Source of the DNA: Halobacterium hubeiense
GTDB taxonomy: Archaea > Halobacteriota > Halobacteria > Halobacteriales > Halobacteriaceae
DNA length: 64,000 bases
Direction of reading: 5' to 3'
Assembly: GCF_001488575.1 (NCBI RefSeq)
Contig: NZ_LN831302.1
Span: 1 to 64,000 of the forward strand
Positions within the stretch are counted from its first letter, which is position 1, and each line of letters starts with the position of its first letter. Positions 1-7,289 of the stretch are shown here, piece by piece. The notes under the pieces were generated by a model that saw nothing but the letters and a program-made list of their open reading frames with translations, was not told the DNA's origin and did no database searches. Both the position numbers and the translations under genes were made by a program.

Positions 1-15
1 GGGACTGCTCGCGCG

Positions 16-861
16 CTACTCGTCGGTCTCCCACGCGTCCGGCACCTCGATGACGTACTGGCCGTCCTCCTGGAGCGCGATGATGTACTCCTGGCGGTCG
101 TACAGCTCCATGAGGTTGAGCTCGTACTGGCCGGGCGCGACGATGCGGATGGACTCGAACTGGTCGTTGAGCTCCTGCCGGAGCTCGTCGAGGTCCGGGC
201 GGTCCTCGGAGTCGTCGGGCTCCTTGACGACGCGGCCCTCGGCGGGCGCGTCCGGCAGCGAGTCCGTGTCCACGACGGAGCTCCGGGCGTCCGCCTGCGC
301 GGCGTCTTCGCCGTCGGTCTCGGTGCTGGCGTCGATGGCCTCGGCGGGCTCGTCGCCCGACTCCTCGACCGCCTCGCCCCCCGTTTCGGGTGCGCTCGGA
401 TCGGCTTCGGCGTCGGGAGTGCCGGACGCGTCAGCAGTGGTCGCGTCGGCAGTGGCCGCGTCGGCGGCGTCCGCTGTGTCGGCAGCGTCCGAGGCGTCCG
501 CAGCGTTGGCAGTGCTGGCGGTGTCAGCGCCGTCGGTGGTGGTAGCGTCATCGGCAGTGGCGGCGTCAGTCGCGTCCGTGTCCTCGGCAGACGTACGCGC
601 TGCGGGGTCGGGGTCGCTGGTCACGGCGTCCCGGACCTTGTTCGCGGCGCGGCCGACCGCGCCCGCGACCGAGCCGCCCTCCGGCTCCGGTGGCTCGGGC
701 GCGTCGGCGTCCGCGTCGGCTGGCGGGTCAGCGGGCTCGGACTCGGCGACGTCGCCGGGGTGGTACTGGAACTTGTTCCCGCCGCAGTCCGGGCACCCCG
801 ACAGCATCTCCTTGGAGCCGTCCGCGAAGACGTGCCCGCAGTTCGTACACTGGTGAGGCAT
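16..861 (-). CDS. arvC: ArvC/OapC-type zinc-ribbon protein, origin-adjacent
   Basis: A 281-aa acidic protein. Residues 1-35 form a zinc ribbon (CTNCGHVF near the N-terminus, CPDCGG about 15 residues later). The middle (about 40-190) is low-complexity Ala/Asp/Thr/Glu-rich, and the last 60 residues are a compact conserved-looking domain (FESIRIVAPGQYELNL). This layout fits the haloarchaeal OapC/ArvC family. It is the last gene of a leftward three-gene operon: its ATG shares one base with the arvB stop. In Haloferax the ArvABC proteins are linked to extracellular vesicle formation, and OapABC are named for sitting beside the origin. The molecular role of C is unknown. The disordered middle is unusually repetitive. 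The family call is from recognition of the operon and ends, not a search. Confidence 0.88.
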   Translation of the reverse strand: MPHQCTNCGHVFADGSKEMLSGCPDCGGNKFQYHPGDVAESEPADPPADADADAPEPPEPEGGSVAGAVGRAANKVRDAVTSDPDPAARTSAEDTDATDAATADDATTTDGADTASTANAADASDAADTADAADAATADATTADASGTPDAEADPSAPETGGEAVEESGDEPAEAIDASTETDGEDAAQADARSSVVDTDSLPDAPAEGRVVKEPDDSEDRPDLDELRQELNDQFESIRIVAPGQYELNLMELYDRQEYIIALQEDGQYVIEVPDAWETDE

Positions 862-1253
862 TACTTGCGGGACACGAGCGCGCTGATGAGCGTCTCGTCC
901 TTGTGGAGGGACTGAATCTGGTTCGCCGGTCCGACGACCGTGAGCTTCGACGTCGACTGCTTGCCCATCAGCCGGCCGAGCAGGCCGGTGTCGCTGGCCT
1001 CGGACTGCGGGAAGCTCTCGATCTCGATGCCGGAGAAGCCGTCCGGGTTGATTTCGCTCATCGTCACCTCGATGAGCTTCGACTCCTCGTCGGGAGTCAG
1101 GCCCGCTTCGAGGACGACGATTTTGCCGTCGCGGACGCCGTCCAGAATCATCCGGATCTTCTCCATGGACGTCTTCCCGGACATCCGCTCGGCGCTGATG
1201 AGATCGATTTGGACGCCGTCACCGGGTCCGTCGTCGCTCGTTGTTTCAGGCAT
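861..1253 (-). CDS. arvB: ArvB/OapB, DUF2073-type protein
   Basis: A 130-aa protein with the look of the archaeal DUF2073 family: MSGKTSMEKIRMILDGVRDG, then EAGLTPDEESKLIEVTMSEI, and a C-terminal VVGPANQIQSLHKDETLISA. It sits between the arvA GTPase (6-nt gap upstream) and the arvC zinc ribbon (1-nt overlap), an arrangement conserved in euryarchaea. By context it is probably a partner or effector of the GTPase, and its biochemical role is not known to me. No signal peptide or membrane segment is visible. Confidence 0.88.
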   Translation of the reverse strand: MPETTSDDGPGDGVQIDLISAERMSGKTSMEKIRMILDGVRDGKIVVLEAGLTPDEESKLIEVTMSEINPDGFSGIEIESFPQSEASDTGLLGRLMGKQSTSKLTVVGPANQIQSLHKDETLISALVSRK

Positions 1254-1259
1254 CGTGGG

Positions 1260-1904
1260 TCACCCGAAGTACTCCGCGATCTTCTCGTAGACCTCGTCCA
1301 TGTTCTCGCCCTCCAGCGCGGAGAGCGGAATCGTCTCGTGCTGGGGGAACGCGTTCGACACGCGCTGGATGTTCGAGCCCTCGAGGTCGGTCTTGTTCGC
1401 GAGGATGAGCACGGGCAGGTCGCGGCTCTCGATGATGCCGATGAGCATCGTGTTCACCTGCGTGAACGGGTCCTCGGTGGAGTCCAGCACGTAGATGACG
1501 CCGTCGACGTCCTCGCGCAGCCAGTGCATCGCCTCCGCGACGCCCTCGGTGGCCTCGCGGGAGCGACGCACGGCCTCGTCTTTCTCCATGTCGTGCTCGA
1601 GGAACTCCGAGTAGTCGACTTTCGTCGTCACGCCGGGCGTGTCGACGATGTCGATGTTGACGGTCTTCCCGTTGCGCTTGATTTCGACGTTCTCCTTCCT
1701 ACGCGCGCGACGCGTCTCGTGCGGGATGTGGCTCTCCGGGCCGACCGCGTCGCCGGTCCAGTCGCGAGCGATGCGGTTCGCGAGCGTGGTCTTGCCGGCG
1801 TTCGGCGGGCCGTAAATCCCGATTCGTTTCGGTTCCGAGTCGTCGGCGAACAGGCTCGCCGACACCCGTGAGATGCTGTCTCTGAGTTCTGCGAACAGTC
1901 CCAT
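1260..1904 (-). CDS. arvA: ArvA/OapA, Era/Ras-like small GTPase
   Basis: A 214-aa GTPase. The P-loop is GPPNAGKTTL (about residues 31-40), switch/G3 is DTPG (about 112-115), and G4 is NKTD (about 170). It is the first gene of the arvABC operon and points away from the replication origin. Its Haloferax homologue (OapA, renamed ArvA) is a small GTPase required for extracellular vesicle production. The ATG at 1904 is chosen because the GTPase core begins about 25 residues later. A TATA-like AAGCATACAAG lies on the minus strand about 30 nt further upstream (1935-1945). Confidence 0.92.
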   Translation of the reverse strand: MGLFAELRDSISRVSASLFADDSEPKRIGIYGPPNAGKTTLANRIARDWTGDAVGPESHIPHETRRARRKENVEIKRNGKTVNIDIVDTPGVTTKVDYSEFLEHDMEKDEAVRRSREATEGVAEAMHWLREDVDGVIYVLDSTEDPFTQVNTMLIGIIESRDLPVLILANKTDLEGSNIQRVSNAFPQHETIPLSALEGENMDEVYEKIAEYFG

Positions 1905-2034
1905 CCTTGGCCTCCATACGCACCCCGCGCCTTGTATGCTTGACGCAGGATACGGACGGTTGCTACGGTAGAGCGGCCGAGCGGACTTAAACCTACGTCA
2001 GACGTATCGGCACGGAGATAGGTATTCGGACGGT

Positions 2035-2165
2035 CAGGTATGGAGTGATTCGGATGGGGTGGGACTGACAGAACAGAGCAGAGCGGAAGGAAACGAGGTG
2101 GGACGGAAGGGGTGGAACGGAATAGAGCGGAAGGAAACGGGACGAAACGGAACGGTTCGACGCGA
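2035..2165. repeat. Purine-rich tract with short direct repeats beside the origin
   Basis: The plus strand is strongly G/A-rich for about 130 nt and is built from variants of GGAACGGAA and GGAAACGGG. An exact 16-nt direct repeat, AGAGCGGAAGGAAACG, occurs at 2080-2095 and 2124-2139. It does not encode a plausible protein. It may be a helicase-loading or strand-bias element, but no function can be shown from sequence alone. Confidence 0.6.
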
Positions 2166-2287
2166 AGCGGGCGGGTGCGTGAATGTGGGTTGACGAGAGC
2201 GCGTCAGCGGAGCCGGATGGAGACCGGTCGGGACTAGGCCGGACGGACCGGAACTGCGTGGGGAGTGCTAGCAGGAGCAGGCCGGAA

Positions 2288-2317
2288 GGCCCCCACCCCT
2301 TCGTTTCGAGTGGAAAC
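2288..2317 (-). repeat. Origin recognition box (ORB), left arm of inverted pair
   Basis: On the minus strand this reads TTTCCACTCGAAACGAAGGG followed by GTGGGGG. Its core (2290-2315) is identical over 26 nt to the opposite-facing copy at 2510-2535. The GAAACGAAGGGG core plus a downstream G-run is the haloarchaeal ORB that Orc1/Cdc6 binds. The two arms flank about 194 bp containing the AT-rich segment. Confidence 0.9.
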
Positions 2318-2396
2318 GAGAGACGGAACGGGACCGTCGCCACAGAACAGGAGTTTCGACCGAGAACACGACTAGTCCTAGACCAGACCACGCCCA

Positions 2397-2458
2397 CAAA
2401 ATCCGGTTTAGGCTGTATTGCGGTTACTGTTTCTGAGTGTATTACTTAGTCTTTTCTC
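2397..2458. other. Candidate duplex-unwinding element of the origin
   Basis: An AT-rich stretch (for example TGTATTGCGGTTACTGTTTC, then GTGTATTACTTAGTCTTTTC) lying between the two inverted ORBs in a surrounding of more than 60% GC. In archaeal origins such a segment next to ORBs is where the helix opens. Exact limits are by eye. Confidence 0.7.
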
Positions 2459-2508
2459 TCTCCTAGAACCAATCGTGTACTGGACCCCCTCCCCCGGTCT
2501 GTTTCGCC

Positions 2509-2537
2509 GTTCCACTCGAAACGAAGGGGTGGGGGGC
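2509..2537 (+). repeat. Origin recognition box (ORB), right arm of inverted pair
   Basis: The plus strand reads TTCCACTCGAAACGAAGGGG, then TGGGGGG. It is the mirror partner of 2288-2317, identical over 26 nt. A C-run a few bases downstream can pair with its G-run (GTGGGGG ... CCCCCAC, about 2529-2553), so the G-element may also form a local hairpin. Confidence 0.9.
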
Positions 2538-3030
2538 GGACCCCTGTCCCCCACTCCGACCCCCCTGTTTCCGATGGAACCCGCAATACGCCGGGTCGAG
2601 ACCACCCACTCCTCGGAACGTCTACCCCGAGCTGACTCTCACCACCGTTTCACCGCGCAGTCGAAACGCTCCCGCGGGACCCCTTCTCGCCGCTCACCTC
2701 GCTCGACAGAGATATTCTCTAGCACGCTCCGGTCGCGGTTCCGGAGCGAACGCCGGCTGCTCCTCCAGTAGTGCTACACTCCTCTCTTCGCCCACTCTCG
2801 CTCGTCTCTCCCCGTCTCGGGCGCACTTGCGCCGTCTCGCTCGCTGCCGCTCGTCTCCGACATCCCCCTGGCTTCGAGTCCGATTGTCAGTCACCGACCT
2901 GACCCCATCGAAACTTATTAGTCCCTCTCGTTTCCATTAGTTCATCTGCATCAACTGGAGCGCCCGGTCACTGAACCGCCTCGAACGCCCCGTTCGCGTC
3001 GGTCTGTGGCTTCCTCTCCGTGCGCGGCGC

Positions 3031-3055
3031 TCTCCACACGAAACGAAGGGGCTCC
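3031..3055 (+). repeat. ORB at the orc1 start
   Basis: CTCCACACGAAACGAAGGGG ends about 10 nt before the orc1 ATG at 3063. It keeps the GAAACGAAGGGG core but has ACA where the paired origin copies have CTC. Its position suggests Orc1 could repress or sense its own gene here (inference). Confidence 0.75.
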
Positions 3056-3062
3056 GCAAACT

Positions 3063-4559
3063 ATGTCAGACGAACCGACGACGGACGGCCGACGCACTGC
3101 CGACCGGGACTTCGAGGTGGACCTCGACGACGTCCTCGAGGACGACGAGGACGGCGACGAGGGGCTGTTCGACGACCTGCTCAGCGGCGAGCCCATCTTC
3201 GAGAACAAGGAGGTGCTGCGCCCGTCGTACACGCCACACGAACTCCCGCACCGGAAAGACCAGATCAACAACATGGCGACGATTCTCGTCGCGGCGCTGC
3301 GCGGCGAGACGCCGTCGAACATCCTCATCTACGGGAAGACCGGGACGGGGAAGACCGCCAGCGCGAAGTTCGTCAGCCAGGAACTGGAACGGACCTCCCA
3401 GAAGTACGACGTCCCCTGCGAGGTCGAGTACATCAACTGCGAGGTCACGGACACCCAGTACCGCGTGCTCGCGCAGCTCGCGAACACGTTCATCGCGCAG
3501 AACCGGGCGTTCGTCGACGAGCGCGTCGAGGAACTGCGGGACCTCCGCGAGGCCGCCGAAGACGACCCGAGCGTCCTCGAATCCGACGACGACAACGACG
3601 ACCACCTCGACTTCGACTCCCCGGAGGCCGTCGACGAGCACGTCGAGGCGCTGCTCGAGGAGAAGGCCGAGATGGACGACGTCCCGATGACGGGGTGGCC
3701 GACCGACCGCGTGTACGCCCGCTTCTTCGAGGCCGTCGACTACGTCGAGCGCGTCGCGGTCATCATGCTCGACGAGATCGACAAGCTCGTCGAGAAGTCC
3801 GGCGACGACACCCTCTACAACCTCTCGCGGATGAACTCCGAGCTGGAGAACTCCCGGGTCTCCATCATCGGCATCAGCAACGACCTGAAGTTCACCGACT
3901 TCCTCGACCCGCGCGTCAAATCCTCGCTCGGCGAGGAGGAGATCGTCTTCCCGCCGTACGACGCCAACCAGCTCCGGGACATCCTCCAGCACCGCTCGGA
4001 GGTGGCGTTCAAGGAGGACGCGCTCTCCGAGGACGTCATCCCGCTGTGCGCGGCGTTCGCCGCCCAGGAGCACGGCGACGCGCGGCGCGCGCTGGACCTC
4101 CTCCGGACTGCCGGCGAACTCGCGGAGCGCGACCAGTCGGACTCCGTCACCGAGGAGAACGTGCGGCGCGCGCAGGACAAGATCGAACTCGACCGCGTGG
4201 TCGAGGTCGTGCGCACGCTCCCCACCCAGAGCAAGCTCGTCCTGTACGCCATCCTCCTGCTGGAGGACAACGGCGTCCACAACGTGAACACGGGCGAGGT
4301 CTACAACATCTACAAGACCCTGTGCGACGAGCTGGACGCGGACGTGCTCACGCAGCGCCGCGTCACCGACCTCATCAGCGAACTCGACATGCTCGGCATC
4401 GTGAACGCGGTCGTCGTCTCGAAGGGCCGGTACGGCCGCACGAAGGAAATCTCGCTGTCGGTGCCCGTCGAGGAGACCGAGGCCGTCCTCGAAGCCGACT
4501 CCCGCCTCAGCGACATCGAGAACGTCACGCCGTTCGTGCAGGCGCGCTTCGACAACTGA
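3063..4559 (+). CDS. orc1: Orc1/Cdc6-type replication initiator
   Basis: A 498-aa AAA+ initiator that binds ORBs and loads the replicative helicase. Residues 1-45 are an acidic tail. Walker A is GKTGTGKT (91-98), Walker B is IMLDEID, and sensor-1 is IIGISNDLKF. An acidic haloarchaeal insert lies between Walker A and B. The C-terminus is a winged-helix DNA-binding domain (from about LPTQSKLVLYAI onward). An in-frame ATG at 3006 would add 19 residues, but that stretch encodes the ORB, so ATG 3063 is preferred. It is paired with ORBs on both sides (3031 and 4585) and the origin upstream, as expected for the initiator of this origin. A TATA-like box at 2911 would give an untranslated leader of over 100 nt. 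Confidence 0.96.
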   Translation: MSDEPTTDGRRTADRDFEVDLDDVLEDDEDGDEGLFDDLLSGEPIFENKEVLRPSYTPHELPHRKDQINNMATILVAALRGETPSNILIYGKTGTGKTASAKFVSQELERTSQKYDVPCEVEYINCEVTDTQYRVLAQLANTFIAQNRAFVDERVEELRDLREAAEDDPSVLESDDDNDDHLDFDSPEAVDEHVEALLEEKAEMDDVPMTGWPTDRVYARFFEAVDYVERVAVIMLDEIDKLVEKSGDDTLYNLSRMNSELENSRVSIIGISNDLKFTDFLDPRVKSSLGEEEIVFPPYDANQLRDILQHRSEVAFKEDALSEDVIPLCAAFAAQEHGDARRALDLLRTAGELAERDQSDSVTEENVRRAQDKIELDRVVEVVRTLPTQSKLVLYAILLLEDNGVHNVNTGEVYNIYKTLCDELDADVLTQRRVTDLISELDMLGIVNAVVVSKGRYGRTKEISLSVPVEETEAVLEADSRLSDIENVTPFVQARFDN

Positions 4560-4584
4560 GGCCCGTTCGACGTTCCACGGTTCC

Positions 4585-4610
4585 CGACCCCCTTCGTTTC
4601 CCGTCCACAC
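4585..4610 (-). repeat. ORB downstream of orc1
   Basis: The minus strand reads GTGTGGACGGGAAACGAAGG followed by GGGTC. It keeps the GAAACGAAGGGGG core with a diverged left half. A further partial copy, GTCCACTCGAAAC, lies at 4633-4645 without the G-run. Both are in the 156-bp gap after orc1, so the initiator gene is bracketed by ORBs. Confidence 0.7.
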
Positions 4611-4715
4611 ACCACGACGACGTAGCGACGGCCGTCCACTCGAAACAGTCCCGTCCGGGACGAACTCGCGCTCACTTCCCGCAAAAGGGGGTCGAAAAGT
4701 CAGTTCTCGCCGCCG

Positions 4716-5021
4716 TCAGTCGCTGGGCTGCGTCTCGGGCGTCGTGCTACCGGTGCCGGAGCCGACGTGTGGCACGGCGAGCCGGTAGATCGCGTACACG
4801 AGCAGCACGAGCAGCGCCGCGACGACCAGCGCCGTCCGGATGTTCGGATCGATGGTCGGCTGGGCGATGACTTCGCCCGCGTCGTTGGTCGTGGCCGCCG
4901 GGCTGCGCGGCGCGCCGTCCAGCGTTTCTATCAGGCCGGTGACGACGATGCCCAGCAGCAGCAGGCCGCCGCTGAGGTACATCGCGAGTCTGTCCACGAG
5001 GTCGACGTCGTTGGATTGCAT
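4716..5021 (-). CDS. Small two-span membrane protein, partner of DoxX gene
   Basis: A 101-aa protein with two hydrophobic segments (about 12-33, MYLSGGLLLLGIVVTGLIE, and 63-86, ALVVAALLVLLVYAIYRL) separated by a polar loop. I do not recognise the family. It is cotranscribed with the DoxX-like gene upstream: a full Shine-Dalgarno GGAGGTGA (5028-5035, minus strand) overlaps the DoxX stop, six bases before this ATG. That fixes the start and suggests translational coupling. It probably forms a membrane unit with the DoxX protein. Confidence 0.75.
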   Translation of the reverse strand: MQSNDVDLVDRLAMYLSGGLLLLGIVVTGLIETLDGAPRSPAATTNDAGEVIAQPTIDPNIRTALVVAALLVLLVYAIYRLAVPHVGSGTGSTTPETQPSD

Positions 5022-5034
5022 GTTCTGTCACCTC

Positions 5035-5556
5035 CTATCCGAGTAGGTACTTCAAGCGCGGTCTGTTCTGGACGAACTCGGTGCGCTCGACGACGGCGTC
5101 GAGACCGTAGTACCGGCCAGCGGCGAACACGATCATCGTCACGAACAACAGCAGACCCATGAGGTCGCCGTTGATGATGCCGGTGCCGAACTCGGCGTTC
5201 CCGACCCAGAACAGCGACATGAAGACCACGCCGCCGAACGAGGCCAGCCGAGTGAGCAGGCCGGCGACGAGCGCGAGCCCGATGAGCGTCTCGAATATCG
5301 GGACCATCGCCCCCATCAGGTCGGGGAACCCGCCGAGGAACGTGGCCACCGGGCCGAGCGTCGTGCCGTCCATCCCGTTCAAGTACGTCGCCGCGTACCC
5401 GTAGCTCAGTCCGCTGTCGAGGAGCTTCCCGATCCCGGAGTGGAGGAACCACCACCCCGTAATCACGCGAAGCATCGCGATCCAGTACGTCGCCCACGGC
5501 CCCGAGAGTTCGAAGTCGACCCCGTTCCTCAAGGGGGTAGCCGCGTCGTATGACAT
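5035..5556 (-). CDS. DoxX-family membrane protein
   Basis: A 173-aa protein with about four membrane spans (WIAMLRVITGWWFLHSGIGK, PIFETLIGLALVAGLLTRLA, VVFMSLFWVGNAEF and LLLFVTMIVFAAGRYYGLD). The early R...GWWFLHSGIGKL pattern is typical of DoxX/DoxD-like proteins, which are linked to quinone-dependent oxidation. The real substrate is unknown. ATG 5556 is chosen because an 8-nt anti-16S match, GAGGTGAT (5561-5568, minus), lies four bases ahead; the next upstream ATG (5562) overlaps it. A TATA-like GTTATAGG on the minus strand at about 5593-5600 fits as promoter. First gene of a two-gene unit. Confidence 0.85.
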   Translation of the reverse strand: MSYDAATPLRNGVDFELSGPWATYWIAMLRVITGWWFLHSGIGKLLDSGLSYGYAATYLNGMDGTTLGPVATFLGGFPDLMGAMVPIFETLIGLALVAGLLTRLASFGGVVFMSLFWVGNAEFGTGIINGDLMGLLLFVTMIVFAAGRYYGLDAVVERTEFVQNRPRLKYLLG

Positions 5557-5560
5557 TCCC

Positions 5561-5568
5561 ATCACCTC
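5561..5568 (-). promoter_or_regulatory. Strong Shine-Dalgarno deciding the DoxX start
   Basis: The minus strand GAGGTGAT is complementary to the ATCACCTC of the 16S 3' end seen at 35680-35687. Spacing to ATG 5556 is four bases. Many genes in this window appear leaderless, so strong sites of this kind stand out. Confidence 0.7.
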
Positions 5569-5713
5569 ACGTGTGGAGGTAGTCGCTGCACCCCTATAAC
5601 CCGGGCTGCGATTCCAACGCGGTAAGACGCGTTCCCAGATTCTGAGAAGGACGTTCCCGGACTCTGAAAATCGGACGACCAGTTAACTCCCAGTACCCCA
5701 GAGAGTCGTGGTG

Positions 5714-6088
5714 ATGCGTGCTCCGCTCGGGACGGACGAGACGCCCGAACTCCAGGCCGTCCTCGACGCCCTGGACGACGAGGGATGCAGACGCATCATC
5801 GAGGCGCTCGACGAGCCGATGGCCGCCAAGGAGCTCTCCGAGGAGTGCGACATCCCGCTGTCGACGACCTACCGGAAGCTCGAACTCCTCACGGACGCCG
5901 CGCTGCTGGAGGAGCGGGCGGTGCTCCAGCCGGACGGCCACCACACGACGGAGTACGATCTCGTCTTCGAGGAGGTCGTCATCCAGCTGGACGAGGACCG
6001 CACGCTCGACGTCGGCGTCACGCGGCCGTCGCAGTCCACGGACGAGCGCCTCGAAACGCTCTGGGCGGAGGTGAGCAAGGAAACATGA
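5714..6088 (+). CDS. Winged-helix (ArsR-like) transcription regulator
   Basis: A 124-aa protein. A winged helix spans about 12-80: LDALDDEGCRRIIEALDEP, then AKELSEECDIPLSTTYRKLELL as the helix-turn-helix, then a wing with DGHHTTEYDL. The C-terminus is short. This is the small haloarchaeal HTH type that often sits beside a membrane protein. It overlaps the next gene by four bases (ATGA), so the two are translationally coupled. Two GTGs (5708, 5711) lie just ahead of ATG 5714. A TATA-like GTTAACT about 30 nt upstream favours a leaderless ATG. Confidence 0.85.
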   Translation: MRAPLGTDETPELQAVLDALDDEGCRRIIEALDEPMAAKELSEECDIPLSTTYRKLELLTDAALLEERAVLQPDGHHTTEYDLVFEEVVIQLDEDRTLDVGVTRPSQSTDERLETLWAEVSKET

Positions 6089-6360
6089 TAGACATCACGG
6101 TAGTCGTCGTCGCGTTGAAGACAGTCACGCTGCTGCTCGGCGGCGCGGTCACGTACTTCGCCACGAAGGCCTGGCAGCGAACCGGCTCGCCGGCGCTGCG
6201 GTCGCTGGCCATCGGCTTCGGGTTCGTGACCTTCGGGGCGCTGCTCGCGGGCATCGCCGACCAGGTGCTGGCCGTCGAGCGCACGCTCGCGGTGTTGACC
6301 GAGAGCGCGCTCACGGCCGTCGGGTTCGCGGTCATCGTCTACTCGCTGTACGTCGACTGA
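6085..6360 (+). CDS. Small three-span membrane protein coupled to the HTH gene
   Basis: A 91-aa protein with three hydrophobic segments (about 3-26, 38-60, 69-90). The pattern TVTLLLGGAVTYFATKAWQRTGSPALRSLAIGF resembles small haloarchaeal membrane proteins found next to HTH regulators. Function unknown. It starts inside the stop of the regulator (ATGA overlap), so a sensor/regulator or target/regulator pair is a reasonable inference. Confidence 0.8.
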   Translation: MIDITVVVVALKTVTLLLGGAVTYFATKAWQRTGSPALRSLAIGFGFVTFGALLAGIADQVLAVERTLAVLTESALTAVGFAVIVYSLYVD

Positions 6361-6418
6361 CCACGCCCGAACGCCGAGTCCGCGCGGCCGGAGTGAAATG
6401 CGCGCGCGAGAAACTATA

Positions 6419-7204
6419 CTACGTCACCGGCGCGAGCGCGACGCCGGACCCGTTCTCCGCGGTCGAATCAGCGCCGATAGCAGCCGGTCCGCCGCCACTC
6501 GCGCCGGCTGACGCAACGTCGGCGCTCGTCGTGCCCGGCGTAAGCGTGCCGGCGAACGTCAGCCGCACCCAGCCGAGGTACGGGATGCGGTACTCCGCGG
6601 TCCCCTTCACCCACGCGGGCTTGACGGGGCTGGAGATGCCCCGCGTCTGGTCGTAGTAGTCGTTCGTGACCGAGTTGTCGCCCTTCGTGATGAACCCGGC
6701 GTGGGGCGCGGGGCAGTTCCGGAGCTCCTCGCAGTTGTCGGCGTCCACGTACTCGGGGTCGGCCTTCGAGTACCAGTTCTCGCCGTCGTCGACCCAGAAG
6801 CGCGCGCGGTGTATCACCGGCGTCTCTCGGGCGTTGCCGTACGGCTGGTAGACGACGACGTCGCCGAGGCCGCCGAACTGCCGGTAGCCGTGGTCGGTGG
6901 CGTCTTGGTGGGTGACGACGCCGGTGTCGCCAGTGGCGTACTCGGGGGCGAACCGTTGTTCTTCCATCACGAACACGAGGTCGCCGCGCTCCATGTTCGG
7001 CTGCATGCTGCCGCTCTCGACGGCGACCAGCGGCGGCCAGACGCCGCTGACCGAGAACAACAGTAGGCCGACCATGGCGACGGTGAGGGCGCTGCTGGCG
7101 GCCTCGCGGACGAACATCACGGCACCGTGGTCGGTGCGGAGGAACCAGACGAGCGCGGCCCGCGGGCCGCCGCGGGGGTCGGGCACGTCGTCGCCGTTGG
7201 TCAT
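6419..7204 (-). CDS. sec11: Signal peptidase I (archaeal/ER Sec11 type)
   Basis: A 261-aa membrane peptidase that removes Sec signal peptides on the outer membrane face. One N-terminal span (about 38-58, ALTVAMVGLLLFSVSGVWPPL) is followed by the catalytic SGSM (Ser66). VIHRA supplies the His used in place of Lys in Sec11-type enzymes, and GDNS carries the conserved Asp. A loop with two cysteines (ADNCEELRNC) lies between. The C-terminus (about 225-261) is low-complexity Gly/Ala/Thr. Divergent from the PolD subunit gene, 85 bp away. Confidence 0.92.
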   Translation of the reverse strand: MTNGDDVPDPRGGPRAALVWFLRTDHGAVMFVREAASSALTVAMVGLLLFSVSGVWPPLVAVESGSMQPNMERGDLVFVMEEQRFAPEYATGDTGVVTHQDATDHGYRQFGGLGDVVVYQPYGNARETPVIHRARFWVDDGENWYSKADPEYVDADNCEELRNCPAPHAGFITKGDNSVTNDYYDQTRGISSPVKPAWVKGTAEYRIPYLGWVRLTFAGTLTPGTTSADVASAGASGGGPAAIGADSTAENGSGVALAPVT

Positions 7205-7289
7205 CTACTGGGAGTTCGCCGCTCCCGCGTTTCAACTTTCCCCTCGCGGACCGCCACCCTTTTGCTCGCGCTCGCCGTGCTGACGTGGT

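Larger units (their letters stand above)
1905..3062. other. Chromosomal replication origin region (oriC1-type)
   Basis: A gene-free 1.16-kb gap between the divergent arvABC operon and orc1. It contains, in order: a purine-rich stretch with short direct repeats (about 2035-2165); an ORB repeat in minus orientation (2288-2317); an AT-rich segment (2397-2458) in an otherwise GC-rich genome; an inverted second ORB (2509-2537); a G-tract/C-tract inverted repeat (about 2530-2553); a C-rich run with little structure; a TATA-like CGAAACTTATTAG (2909-2921); and an ORB touching the orc1 start (3031-3055). Paired inverted ORBs around an AT-rich segment beside orc1 is the layout of the main Halobacterium origin. 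Short open frames here look like chance. Confidence 0.9.

Noticed and set aside
3006-3062. Upstream ATG giving Orc1 19 more residues
   Set aside because: The extra codons are the ORB itself, and the downstream ATG starts the typical acidic tail.
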